This document shows, one piece after another, positions 37,562 to 50,569 of a stretch of 64,000 bases of DNA. The stretch spans positions 141,228 to 205,227 of the forward strand of contig NZ_BMNB01000011.1 of NCBI RefSeq assembly GCF_014646235.1, read 5' to 3'. The DNA comes from Micromonospora sonchi (lineage in GTDB: Bacteria; Actinomycetota; Actinomycetes; Mycobacteriales; Micromonosporaceae). The position numbers were made by a program, and so were the translations under genes. Under the pieces are notes generated by a model that saw only the letters and a list, made by a program, of their open reading frames with translations, did not search any database and had not been told where the DNA came from. The stretch's first letter is position 1; every line of letters starts with the position of its first letter.

Positions 37562-38566
37562 TCACCCGGCCGATCTGGCGTCGGCGGACACGTCGCTGCC
37601 AAGGCCGTCCGGGTCGTCCGGCGGCCGGGGCTCGTCGACCGGTGGCCAGCCGGCGGTCCAGGTGTCGCGCTGTCGCCAGAGCGCCACCCAGTTCACGCCG
37701 CGTGACCGGCCGGCGCCGAGGAGGAGTCTGCCGGCGGCCCGCAGCCCGACACCGGCGACGAGCAGGCCGACGCCGAGCCGGGACCGCAGCGGTGACCAGT
37801 GCCGCCGCAGGTAGGTGACCTTGCCGCGAAGGATCTTCAGCCGCTGCCCGTCGGAGCTGGACGAGGCACCGCCGACATGGATCACGGCCGCGTCGGGGTG
37901 GAGCACCGGCCGCGCGCCCAGCGCGGCGGCGCGGGTGCAGAGGTCGATGTCGTCGCTGTAGAGGAAGAACTGTGGATCGAACCCGCCGAGCCGGTCGAAG
38001 AGCGCACGTTCGATGAGCAGGAGACAGCCGGAGACCGCCGGCACCTCACGTACCGTGCGCCGGTCGTACCGCGGCAGGCCCTCCGGGTTGGCCCAGTGGC
38101 GGCGCGGGAACGCCGTCGAGAGGCCGGTGGCGAAGGTGAACTGACTCCACAGGCTCGGCAGCCCCCAGCAGGAGTAGCCGTCGTCCGTGCCGTCGGCGCT
38201 CAGGGTCCGTCCGGTGTAGACGCGATGCTGCGGCCGCTGCCGGGCGAACGTCAGCAGCTCTGTCACCGGCCGACCGACGGGTACGGTGTCCGGGTTGATC
38301 AGCAGGAGGTAGTCGCTGTCGCCGGCGACCGCCCCCCGGTTCACCCCTCGGCCCCAGCCGACGTTCTCGGTCAGTCGTACCAGCCGCACCTGGGGGAACT
38401 CTTCGGCGATCGCGTCGGCCGAGCCGTCGGTCGAGGCGTTGTCGACGACGACGACGTCGAACCGGACGTCCGGGGTGCGGCTGCGGTCGAGTTCCCGCAG
38501 GCAGCCCAGGGTCAGGTCGCAGGTGTTGTACGAGACGATCACGACGCAGACGTCGGGGCGGTTCAC
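37562..38566 (-). CDS. Family 2 glycosyltransferase (rhamnosyltransferase-like)
   Basis: 334 residues. GT-A fold: VCVVIVSYNTCDLTLGCLREL, VVVDNASTDGSADAIAEEFP, ENVGWGRGVNRGA, LLLINPDTVP (metal-binding region), then SGCLLLIERALFDRLGGFDPQFFLYSDDIDLC. The pattern is typical of inverting rhamnosyl- or galactofuranosyltransferases of cell-surface glycans. GTG overlaps the stop of the WecG-like gene. Left end of the glycan locus. Confidence 0.88.
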   Translation of the reverse strand: MNRPDVCVVIVSYNTCDLTLGCLRELDRSRTPDVRFDVVVVDNASTDGSADAIAEEFPQVRLVRLTENVGWGRGVNRGAVAGDSDYLLLINPDTVPVGRPVTELLTFARQRPQHRVYTGRTLSADGTDDGYSCWGLPSLWSQFTFATGLSTAFPRRHWANPEGLPRYDRRTVREVPAVSGCLLLIERALFDRLGGFDPQFFLYSDDIDLCTRAAALGARPVLHPDAAVIHVGGASSSSDGQRLKILRGKVTYLRRHWSPLRSRLGVGLLVAGVGLRAAGRLLLGAGRSRGVNWVALWRQRDTWTAGWPPVDEPRPPDDPDGLGSDVSADARSAG

Positions 38567-39381
38567 GGCTGTCCTCCCGGGCGGATGTCGCCGCGGCGGT
38601 GCAGCCGGCGCAGCGCGGTGACGGCCAGCAGCTCCAGCGCGAACGGAAGGTCGTGGACCAGGTAGCGGCGGGCGAGCCGGGCCGGTTCGTTGGCCAGGCG
38701 GTGCGCCCACTCGAGGCCGGATCGCTGCATCCACAGCGGTGCCCGCCGGTGGATGCCGGCCACGAACCCGATCGCCGCGCCGCAGCCCAGGAACCAGGTG
38801 CCGGGCAGCCGGGCGCGCAGCCGGGCGATCACCCGCTCCTGCTTGGGGAAGCCGAACCCGACGTAGACGACGTCCGGCGCGGTCGCCGTCACGGTGGCAC
38901 AGGCAGCCTCGAACTGGTCGGGCCGGGCGTCGAACCCGAACGGCGGGCTGAGATGCCCGGCGATGCGCAAGCCGGGAAACCGGGCCCGCATGGCCTGCTC
39001 CGCCCGGCTGGCGGTGCCCGGCGCACCGCCGAACAGGTAGACGGAGCGGTCCTGCTCGGCCATTGCCGCCGACAGGCTCCAGATCAGGTCCGCACCGGGA
39101 ACCCGGGCCGGCAGCGGATTTCCGGCTATCTGGCTGGCCCAGATCAACGGTTTCCCGTCGGCCACGACCACGCTCGCCGATTCCACGTGCGCGCGGGCCT
39201 CCTGATCGCGGCGAGCGCGGCGAAGAATGTCCACGTTCGGGGTGACGATCTGCCCACCCCGGCCTGCGGTCATCTCGGCGACGACGTGCCGGACCACGTC
39301 CTTCTCATGAAATGGATCAAAGTCAATACCGTACAGTTTGATCCGGTTTCCGGAGCTGGAACCGTTCGCATCGGTTGACAC
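38563..39381 (-). CDS. WecG/TagA/CpsF family glycosyltransferase
   Basis: 272 residues of family GT26: QIVTPNVDILRRARRDQEAR, VVADGKPLIWASQIAGNPLP, VPGADLIWSLSA, VYVGFGFPKQERVIARLRARLP, and GCGAAIGFVAGIHRRAPLWMQ. Such enzymes add ManNAc-type or glucose residues to lipid-linked intermediates as an early glycan step. GTG start with AGGA upstream. Diverges from the next GT2 across 128 bases. Confidence 0.9.
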   Translation of the reverse strand: MSTDANGSSSGNRIKLYGIDFDPFHEKDVVRHVVAEMTAGRGGQIVTPNVDILRRARRDQEARAHVESASVVVADGKPLIWASQIAGNPLPARVPGADLIWSLSAAMAEQDRSVYLFGGAPGTASRAEQAMRARFPGLRIAGHLSPPFGFDARPDQFEAACATVTATAPDVVYVGFGFPKQERVIARLRARLPGTWFLGCGAAIGFVAGIHRRAPLWMQRSGLEWAHRLANEPARLARRYLVHDLPFALELLAVTALRRLHRRGDIRPGGQP

Positions 39382-39473
39382 GAAAAAGGATCCTAGCGAC
39401 GCGTACGCGCCGACAACGGGATGCGGCGATGTCGTATTTCGGTCTCTCGGCCCTGGCCTGGCTGATCGACCGG

Positions 39474-39503
39474 TTGTTCGCTCGGGTTATAGGCTGACAC
39501 TAT
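39474..39503 (+). promoter_or_regulatory. Promoter of a leaderless glycosyltransferase mRNA
   Basis: TTGTTC (39474-39479), 18 bases, CACTAT (39498-39503); the predicted start falls at the GTG at 39510, six bases after the -10 element. No ribosome-binding site precedes the GTG. Confidence 0.45.
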
Positions 39504-39509
39504 CGCGGA

Positions 39510-40376
39510 GTGCGAATCGATGTCATCATGCCAGCCTTCAATGAGGCTGACGGAATCGCCCACACGCTGGGTCGGCTGTTCAATTCTTCATCGGCCGGAA
39601 ACAATGTGACCGTGGTCGTGGTCGCCAATGGCTGCACCGACGACACCGCCGCGGTCGCCCGCTCGTTCGGGGTACGCGTCCTGGAGATCCCGACACCGTC
39701 GAAGACCGCCGCGATGAACGCCGCCGACCAGATGGTCGACGGCGATGTGCGGATCTACGCGGACGCCGACGCGCCGCTCACGGCCGAACTGGTGCGCGAC
39801 CTCGCCGCCGCCGTCGGGCGGCCCGGGATCGCCGCGGCGGTGCCCCGGCCGATGATCGACACCTCGGGCAGCGCCTGGCCGGTCCGCGCGTACTACGCGG
39901 TGAACGCCCGGCTGCCCGTCTTCCGCAACCGGCTGTTCGGCCGTGGGGTCATCGCGCTCTCCGCCGAGGCGCGGTCGCGCTTCGAGGACTTTCCCGAGCT
40001 CATCGCCGACGACATGTTCCTCGACGCGGTCATCGGCGCCGATGAGAAGGTGGAGATACCGGCGGTGGTCCAGGTGCGGGCGCCCCGACGTACCGGGGAT
40101 CTCGTCCGCCGGGTGGCCCGGGCCCGGGAGGGAAACGCGGAGTTCTGGCGATTCCTGCGGGCCGCGTCGCCGGAGTACGGCGTGGTGGCGGATCCGGTGC
40201 CCGGCCCGCGGTCCTGGTCCTGGCTGCGACAGGTGCTGCTCCGGTCGCCCGGGCTGCTGCCCGCGGCGCTCTGCTACGTCGCGATCATCCTGTTGGCCGA
40301 GGCGAAGCGCCGCTCACCGGGCTGGAGTGCGCGGTCCGGCTGGGGGCGGCCCGAGTCGGTGCGCGCGCGACGGTAG
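39510..40376 (+). CDS. Family 2 glycosyltransferase
   Basis: 288 residues: RIDVIMPAFNEADGIAHTLG, VVVVANGCTDDTAAVARSFG, MNAADQMVDGDVRIYADADA (metal-binding D-x-D type), LFGRGVIALSAEARSRFEDF, ELIADDMFLDAVIG. A hydrophobic C-terminal stretch (about 248-268) may anchor it to the membrane. GTG start appears leaderless. First gene on the plus arm of the glycan locus. Confidence 0.88.
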   Translation: MRIDVIMPAFNEADGIAHTLGRLFNSSSAGNNVTVVVVANGCTDDTAAVARSFGVRVLEIPTPSKTAAMNAADQMVDGDVRIYADADAPLTAELVRDLAAAVGRPGIAAAVPRPMIDTSGSAWPVRAYYAVNARLPVFRNRLFGRGVIALSAEARSRFEDFPELIADDMFLDAVIGADEKVEIPAVVQVRAPRRTGDLVRRVARAREGNAEFWRFLRAASPEYGVVADPVPGPRSWSWLRQVLLRSPGLLPAALCYVAIILLAEAKRRSPGWSARSGWGRPESVRARR

Positions 40377-40423
40377 TCCCGAGACAATCTCGTCTTTCTG
40401 CCATTGATGGGGCGATACGGGTT

Positions 40424-40458
40424 GGCAGGATACTCGTTAAGTGCCGCTTAATTCTGCC
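40424..40458 (+). terminator. Nested inverted repeats after the GT2 gene
   Basis: GGCAG (40424-40428) with CTGCC (40454-40458) encloses TTAAG-TGCCG-CTTAA (40437-40451). It lies about 50 bases after the GT2 stop, within the 242-base gap 40377-40618. It may act as terminator or as an operator for the next gene; no other clear signal is seen in the gap. Confidence 0.35.
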
Positions 40459-40618
40459 GGACGACCATCCCGGCGGCTCGTCGGGCATCGTTAGCAATCA
40501 CAGCAATGACGAGCGAAAACGCGGCTGCCGCTCGCATTCGGCGAGCCGGGCTCGATCGCGGCTTCACGCCGACCCTACGCCGGTGGCGGCGCACACCTGA
40601 CCGGAAAGGCGCCATTTC

Positions 40619-42541
40619 GTGGAAAGCCCGAATCCCCCCGTCGCTCCACTTCGTCTCGCGTACCCGCAGCCTGCTTCGCCGACCCGTCGATCGCGGCGCG
40701 GCCGCCTGACCGCCACAGTCGCGGCGACTGTGGTCATCGTGCTGGCGTCGGCGCTGGGTGCCTGGGGCAGCGCCACAGCGAGCACCACCTACTCGTTCTT
40801 CGCCAACCTCGACGTCTCCGGCGTGCCGACCGACCCGGACTTCATCTCCGTCGAGGTGGGCCTGCGCTTCACCTCGTCCAGCAACGGCACGCTGACCGCC
40901 GTCCGATTCCTCAAGGCGGAGGGCTCCGGCAACACCCACCCGGTGAGCGTGTGGACCGCAGGTCAGCGACTGGCCACGGCGACCTCGACCACCGAGACGA
41001 GTTCCGGCTGGCAGGAGGTGCGGCTGCCGACGCCGGTCACGATCAAGGCCGGCCAGGTCTACGTGGTCTCGTACCACACGACGCGGTACCGGGTGTCGGA
41101 AGACTACTTCACCGAGAAGGCCATCGCGGGTCCGCTGATGACCACCTCCGGCGCGGGTGTCTACGCGTACGGCGAGTCGAGCTTCCCCACCGAGACCTAC
41201 CGGGCGAGCAACTACTGGGTGGATGTGGTCTTCGCGCCCGCGCCGGTTGCCCCGACCACGCCGCCCACAACCACCAGGCCACCGGTGACGTCACCGCCAC
41301 CGACGGTCACACCCACGGCCAGCCCGCCGGTTCGCCCGGCACTGAACCTGCCCCGGGTCGCCTGGGAGGGCGGTCCGGCCCACTACGCCAGCTTCCCGGT
41401 GGCCAACGCTGCGGGTTGGACCAACCACAACTTCTTCCCGATCGGTGTGTGGTACGAGTCGGTGCTCACCCAGCACGACGTCGACCTGGACCGCGGCGCC
41501 GGGCTCAACACCTACGTCGCACTGACCTCGAACTCCGATTTGTCCCTGGTTCGGCACAACGGCATGTTCGCCGTCGTCGACACCGACGTGCCGGGCCAGG
41601 GTGCCGAGACGACGGCGTGGGAGCTCAACGACGAGGTCGACATGTGGGCCGGCCCCGGCACCAGCACCTGGACCGGAAACTACCCGGGCGAGGGGCAGAT
41701 CTGTGTCGGCGTCAAGCTCGACTGCGGCTTCGACGTGCTGCGACGGCTCTCCGCGAGGCTGCCCACCGGCGACGGCCGGATGCGGTACGCGAACTTCGGC
41801 AAGGGAGTGATGTTCTGGGAATCCGACAGCGACTCCAGCCAGTTCGTCAACGGCTACACGTCGCTGTTCTCCAGTGACATCTACTGGTACACCGACCCGA
41901 ACGTCTGCCTCTCCTCCTCGGAGGGTCCCAGCATCGGGGTTGCCGCGAGCACCTGCCGCCGCGCCGCCAACTACGGCCTGACGATGCAGCGGATGCGCCA
42001 TGTCGACGCGCTGGACGGCAAACGTCAACCGATCTGGGCCTTCGTCGAGCTGGGCCATCCGTTCCAGGAGGCGTCGGCACCGACCATCACGGCGCCCCAG
42101 ATCGCCGGGGCCGTGATGAGCTCCCTGATCAACGAGGCCCGCGGCATCATCTACTTCAACCACAGCTTCGGCGGATCGTGCATCACCCAACATCTGCTGC
42201 GGGACGCGTGCGGGGCGGCGGTGCGGCCGACGGTGACCGAGTTGAACAAGCGGATCACCGGCCTGGCGCCGGTGCTCAACACCCAGTCGTACGTCTGGAC
42301 CTTCAACCACCATCTCGACACCATGCTCAAGGAGTACGCCGGTTCGTACTACCTCTTCGCGATGCCGGGCCGCACCGGTGGCACCGGCACCCAAGGGCTC
42401 ACGCTGCCGCCGGGTCTGACCGCCCACCAGGCGCAGGTGCTTTTCGAAGACCGGACGGTGCCGATCAGCGGGGGCATGATCACCGACAACTTCGCCAGCG
42501 AGCACTCGTACCATATCTACAAGATCACGCCGACCGCCTGA
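40619..42541 (+). CDS. Secreted DUF4082 protein with hydrolase-like C-terminal domain
   Basis: 640 residues. A basic N-region and hydrophobic helix (about 30-52, ending GSATAS) form a signal peptide or anchor. Residues 58-206 are a DUF4082 domain (VGLRFTSSSNGTLTAVRFLK, GWQEVRLPTPVTIKAGQVYV, NYWVDVVF). A Pro/Thr linker spans 207-240. Residues 245-640 look like a TIM-barrel glycoside hydrolase: FFPIGVWYES, AWELNDEVDMW, MRYANFGKGVMFW, PIWAFVELGHPF and GIIYFNHSFGG, with several acidic candidates for catalysis. GTG with GGAAAGG upstream. Probably trims or modifies the exported glycan. Confidence 0.75.
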   Translation: MESPNPPVAPLRLAYPQPASPTRRSRRGRLTATVAATVVIVLASALGAWGSATASTTYSFFANLDVSGVPTDPDFISVEVGLRFTSSSNGTLTAVRFLKAEGSGNTHPVSVWTAGQRLATATSTTETSSGWQEVRLPTPVTIKAGQVYVVSYHTTRYRVSEDYFTEKAIAGPLMTTSGAGVYAYGESSFPTETYRASNYWVDVVFAPAPVAPTTPPTTTRPPVTSPPPTVTPTASPPVRPALNLPRVAWEGGPAHYASFPVANAAGWTNHNFFPIGVWYESVLTQHDVDLDRGAGLNTYVALTSNSDLSLVRHNGMFAVVDTDVPGQGAETTAWELNDEVDMWAGPGTSTWTGNYPGEGQICVGVKLDCGFDVLRRLSARLPTGDGRMRYANFGKGVMFWESDSDSSQFVNGYTSLFSSDIYWYTDPNVCLSSSEGPSIGVAASTCRRAANYGLTMQRMRHVDALDGKRQPIWAFVELGHPFQEASAPTITAPQIAGAVMSSLINEARGIIYFNHSFGGSCITQHLLRDACGAAVRPTVTELNKRITGLAPVLNTQSYVWTFNHHLDTMLKEYAGSYYLFAMPGRTGGTGTQGLTLPPGLTAHQAQVLFEDRTVPISGGMITDNFASEHSYHIYKITPTA

Positions 42542-42823
42542 TTGGCAGGCCATCGGCGGGCAGGCCGGTGCCACCTGTGGTGGCGCCGGCCTGTCGCAAT
42601 TACGAAACCAGTCCGCAGCAATTGACTGTCGTGTTCCTGACTGGCCACGATCGTGACCTCCGCTGAGCTGGACGACGAGGTTAATTCCCGCTCCGCGCGG
42701 CGGCTACCTCCTTGCACCAGGGGCATGCCGATTGGACACTGGGCGGGCGATACGCATGGGCGGCGTGGGTGGGTCACGTCCGGGAAAACGTCGGCCCTCG
42801 TACCTGGGGCTGAGAGGGACGTA

Positions 42824-43657
42824 GTGGACTTCTGGGACCTGACCAAACTTCTGATCCGGCGGTGGTACATCGCCGGTCCATTGCTGTTGCTGACGGTGGC
42901 CGCCACCGTTCTCGCCGCAGTCAAGATAGAACCGAATTACGTGGCGACCAGCTACGTCCAACTCGTCCCGCCCTCGGTCACCCCGAAGGAGTACGACGGC
43001 CGCGCGCCGCGACCGCGCAACCCGTGGCTCGATCTCGGCCTCGCCTCGCTGGGCAAAGCTGCCATCCTCACCGTGCAGGACCAGAAGGTGGTGGAGGCGC
43101 TCAAGGCCGCCGGGTACACCGACGCCTTCACCCTCACCCTGGACCAGGCGCTGCCGATCGTCACCTTCGAGGTCATCGCGTCCACCAGGGAGCAGGCGAC
43201 GGCGACCACCCAGGAACTGGTCCGGCGCTTCGGCGAGAACGTGACCGCGCTCCAGGCCGACTACGGTGCCGCCGCCGAGCAGACGATCACCACCCTCCGG
43301 TTGACCGTCGGGGAGAACGTGACCGAGTCGACCTCGAAGGTCAAGCGGGCGCTGGTCGCGATCGCCGGGATCGGCGTACTGCTCACCACGGCACTGACCG
43401 TGCTGCTGGACGCCGTGATTCGGCGCCGGCGAGCGCGACAGGTGGCGGCGCCCCGAACCGAGCACGGCCGGGGACACGACCCCGCGCCGCCCACCGCCCC
43501 ACCGATGAACCAGCGGACCATCTGGGCCGACCGGAACTCGGCCCAGACCGGCGTGGAGGACCGTTCCGGGGCGCTCGAACCGGTCTCCGCCGACGCCACG
43601 GTCATCGTGCCGCGCACGGAGTGGCCGCCGCCGGGCGTCGAGGGTAACCGCCGTTGA
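42824..43657 (+). CDS. Wzz-like chain-length / polysaccharide co-polymerase protein
   Basis: 277 residues with the two-helix topology of Wzz proteins: TM1 (about 15-36, AGPLLLLTVAATVLAA), a periplasmic-side domain of about 150 residues, and TM2 (about 178-200, LVAIAGIGVLLTTALTVLL). A disordered cytoplasmic tail of about 75 residues follows. No kinase domain is attached. GTG 42824 is preferred over upstream starts because GAGAGGGA is correctly spaced. The 282 bases before it hold no gene. Followed within 2 bases by the ligase-like gene. Confidence 0.75.
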   Translation: MDFWDLTKLLIRRWYIAGPLLLLTVAATVLAAVKIEPNYVATSYVQLVPPSVTPKEYDGRAPRPRNPWLDLGLASLGKAAILTVQDQKVVEALKAAGYTDAFTLTLDQALPIVTFEVIASTREQATATTQELVRRFGENVTALQADYGAAAEQTITTLRLTVGENVTESTSKVKRALVAIAGIGVLLTTALTVLLDAVIRRRRARQVAAPRTEHGRGHDPAPPTAPPMNQRTIWADRNSAQTGVEDRSGALEPVSADATVIVPRTEWPPPGVEGNRR

Positions 43658-43659
43658 CC

Positions 43660-45027
43660 ATGTCCCTCCTGCATCCGGCGGACCTCGAACCGGCCAGCGT
43701 CGCGACAGGCGTGTACGCCTCCCGGCGCCGGTACGCCCGGGTGGACGCCGCCGTGCTGCTCGGCCTGATGCTCTGCCTGCTCATGCTGATTCCGGCGAAG
43801 CTCATCGTGCCCAACATGACCGACCTGGGGCGGCCGGCGCTCATCATCGCCGTGTTGATGTCCGCCTGGTGGGTTCTGGTCCGGTGCAATCCCCGCCTGT
43901 CCATGGTGGGGCCGCAGCCGATTCGGTGGGTGGTGTTGCTCTACCTGCTCTGGGCGATCCTGTCCTACGCGGTGGGCTTCTTGCGTGGTCTGACCACGAT
44001 GGAGGCCAACAGCGCCGACCGGGCGATGCTCTACGTAGCCGCGTTCGCCGGTGTGCTGCTGGTGGTCGCCGACGGGCTGCCGAACTGGGACCGGCTTCGG
44101 CTGGTCTTCCGGGTGTTCGTCTGGTGTGCCGGGTTCATGGCCCTGGTCGGGTTGTTGCAGTTCGTGTTCTGGACCGATGTCACCGTCTATCTGATGGTGC
44201 CCGGGCTTGAGCCGAAAGGCTTCGTACCCGGCTTCGAGGTGCGCGGCGCCGGCGTCCGGGTGGCCAGCACCACCCTGCACTACATCGAGTTCAGCGCGGT
44301 GATGGCGATGGCCCTGCCGTTCGCCATCCATTTCGCCCGGTTCGCCCCCGAGCGGAAGTCCCGGCAACGTTTCGTGATCCTCGCCCTGGTCATCGCGGCG
44401 GCGATCCCCACCACGGTCTCCCGCACCGGTTTCCTGGCGGCCGGCCTGATGCTGCTGGTCATGGTGCCGGTCTGGGACGGGCGGATGCGGTACAACATGG
44501 CGGTGACCGCCGCCGGTCTGCTGGCCGCCCTGATGTTCCTCAAGCCTGGACTCATCAACACGGTCGTCGGGCTCTTCACCGGTGCCAGCGAGGATCCGAG
44601 CGTGACGTCGCGGACCGAGCGGTACGACATGGTCCAGAGCTACTTCGTTCAGCGACCCTGGCTCGGTCGGGGGATCGGCACCTGGGTATCGCCGCAGTAC
44701 CAGTACCTCGACAACCAGTGGTTCGCCCAGGCGCTCACCGGCGGGCTGGTCGGGGTCGCCGTGCTCGTGGCGCTGCACCTGGTCTCGATCGCGCTGGCGG
44801 TCATCGCCCTGCGCCGGGCGAGTCGACCGGAGGACCGACACTTCTGCGCGGCGCTCATCTCGACCCAGATCATCGCGATCGCTGTCGGGTTCACGTTCGA
44901 CTCCCTGAGCTTCACCACCTTCGCCACGCTGCTGCCGTTCATGATGGGGGCGACCGGAGCGGTGTGGCGCTTCACCCACCCACGGCGGGCGGTGCGTACC
45001 TCAACTGCCCGGTGGTATGCGGCCTGA
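43660..45027 (+). CDS. O-antigen ligase / polymerase-like membrane protein
   Basis: About 455 residues, 11-12 helices. A large external loop near residues 300-350 has TERYDMVQSYFVQRPWLGRG followed by GTWVSPQYQYLDNQWFAQAL, the Wzy_C/WaaL pattern (RT-R and H-rich loop variants). Such proteins polymerise or ligate lipid-linked glycans outside the membrane. ATG 43660 is chosen; TTG 43654, in a TTGA overlap with the Wzz gene, has better-spaced GAGGG and may be used instead. Confidence 0.85.
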   Translation: MSLLHPADLEPASVATGVYASRRRYARVDAAVLLGLMLCLLMLIPAKLIVPNMTDLGRPALIIAVLMSAWWVLVRCNPRLSMVGPQPIRWVVLLYLLWAILSYAVGFLRGLTTMEANSADRAMLYVAAFAGVLLVVADGLPNWDRLRLVFRVFVWCAGFMALVGLLQFVFWTDVTVYLMVPGLEPKGFVPGFEVRGAGVRVASTTLHYIEFSAVMAMALPFAIHFARFAPERKSRQRFVILALVIAAAIPTTVSRTGFLAAGLMLLVMVPVWDGRMRYNMAVTAAGLLAALMFLKPGLINTVVGLFTGASEDPSVTSRTERYDMVQSYFVQRPWLGRGIGTWVSPQYQYLDNQWFAQALTGGLVGVAVLVALHLVSIALAVIALRRASRPEDRHFCAALISTQIIAIAVGFTFDSLSFTTFATLLPFMMGATGAVWRFTHPRRAVRTSTARWYAA

Positions 45028-45223
45028 TAGGCGACAGCCCGACGCCCAAATTGCTGATTGCATAATCCACGAATTGGCCCGGACAGCGCCCGGTCTCGTC
45101 GTTTTCCTCGGCGGTACGATCCGTTTGGCGGAGCAGCCCGAGGAGTCGCCTCGCTACCGTCACTCTCAGTTAGCTGGGCCAAAATGCCTGGTCGTGGCTG
45201 GGGCGACGACGGGAGGGTGAGTC

Positions 45224-49063
<3,840 letters not shown>

Positions 49064-49117
49064 TATCGCCTAGGCGGCGCGGCGCCAGGGCGCCGCGCCG
49101 CCGATCAGGGAGAGTCC

Positions 49118-50569
49118 ATGACGGCTACCGAGCACAGCCAGAAGACCCTGCTGAAGACCGCCGGCCGGGCCTTGAGCTGGAGCTTCGCCAGCACCGTGCT
49201 GGGCCGGGTGAGCACCCTCGGCATCGGTGTCGCCCTGGCCCGGATCCTCGGGCCCGACGAGTTCGGCACGTACGCCGTGGCGATGGTGGCCCTGCTCGCC
49301 CTATTGAGCTTCAACGAACTGGGGGTGAGCCTGGCCATCGTCCGCTGGCCCGGGCCACCCGATGAGATCGCCCCGACCGTCGCGACCATCTCGGTGCTGT
49401 CCAGCATGGTGATCTATCTCGGCTGTTTCCTGGGCGCGCCGGCCTTCGCGGCGGCGATGGGCGACCCGGCGGCGGTCCCGGTGCTGCGCGTGATCACCGT
49501 GGCGGTGATCGTCTCGGGTCTGGTGGCCACGCCGGTCGCGATGCTGCAACGGGAGTTCCGCCAGGACCGCAAGATGATCGCGGACCAGGTGGCCACCTGG
49601 GTGAGCGCACTGACCTCCATCGGCTGCGCGATCGCCGGCCTCGGCGCGATGAGCCTGGCCATCGGGCACGTCGCCGGTGTGCTCGCCGGCGCCGTGCTCT
49701 TCATCGCCTTCGCTCCCCAGGCCGTGCGCCTCGGGTTCGACCGGGCCAAGGCCGCCGCGTTGCTGCGTTTCGGCGTGCCGCTGGCGGGTTCGGCCATCGT
49801 GGTCTTCGCCGTCGGCAACATCGACAAGGTGATCGTCGGTGCTGTGCTGGGGCCGGTACCCCTCGGCGTCTACGTCCTGGCGGTCAACCTGTCCAACTGG
49901 CCGCTGTCGATATTCTCGCAGCCGGTCCGCGCGGTGGCGCCCGCCGCCCTGGCCCGGTTGCAGCACGATCCCGCGGCGATGCGGACCACCTTCCTCTCCA
50001 CGGCCGGGCTGCTCGCCTCGGTGACCATGCCGGTCTGCGTGCTACTGGCCGCCGCGGCCGACCCGCTGATCCGTTTCGTCTACGGTTCCGCCTGGCAGCC
50101 GGCCGCCGCCGTGCTGCCGTGGCTCGGCCTGCTGGCCATGCTCCGGATCCTCTTCGAACTCGTCTACGACTACTTCGTGGTGCTCGCCAACACCCGGGCG
50201 GTCTTCGTCATCCAACTGCTCTGGTTGGCGGCGCTGGTGCCGACGGTCTACTACGGCGCCCGGCTCGGCGGTGCACCGGGCGCCGGGGCCGCCCAGTTCG
50301 CGGTGGCCCTGCTCGTCGTGCTTCCGGTCTACCTGTACGAGCTGAGCCGGGTCGGCGTGGCGGCGGGCGCGTTCGTGGCGCGCCTGCTGCTGCCGATCGC
50401 CGGCACCACGGCGGTGGCGTTCGCCGCCTGGACGGCGACCCGCACCGTCCCGATCGACCTGCTGGCCCTGGGGCTGGCCGGAACCGCCAGCGCGGTCGCG
50501 ATCGGCGCACTGGTCTACCGGCTACGCACCGCACTGCGCGCACTGCGTACCGTCGAGGGAATCGAGTGA
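49118..50569 (+). CDS. Wzx-like polysaccharide flippase (MOP superfamily)
   Basis: 483 residues with 12-14 helices: SWSFASTVLGRVSTLGIGVA, LARILGPDEFGTYAVAMV, FGVPLAGSAIVVFAVGNIDK, VIVGAVLGPVPLGVYVLAVN. Matches lipopolysaccharide/teichuronic-acid exporters that flip lipid-linked repeat units. ATG with AGGGAGAG upstream, 54 bases after the DUF4082 protein. Its last 48 bases overlap the 3' end of the convergent glycosyltransferase gene. Confidence 0.88.
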   Translation: MTATEHSQKTLLKTAGRALSWSFASTVLGRVSTLGIGVALARILGPDEFGTYAVAMVALLALLSFNELGVSLAIVRWPGPPDEIAPTVATISVLSSMVIYLGCFLGAPAFAAAMGDPAAVPVLRVITVAVIVSGLVATPVAMLQREFRQDRKMIADQVATWVSALTSIGCAIAGLGAMSLAIGHVAGVLAGAVLFIAFAPQAVRLGFDRAKAAALLRFGVPLAGSAIVVFAVGNIDKVIVGAVLGPVPLGVYVLAVNLSNWPLSIFSQPVRAVAPAALARLQHDPAAMRTTFLSTAGLLASVTMPVCVLLAAAADPLIRFVYGSAWQPAAAVLPWLGLLAMLRILFELVYDYFVVLANTRAVFVIQLLWLAALVPTVYYGARLGGAPGAGAAQFAVALLVVLPVYLYELSRVGVAAGAFVARLLLPIAGTTAVAFAAWTATRTVPIDLLALGLAGTASAVAIGALVYRLRTALRALRTVEGIE

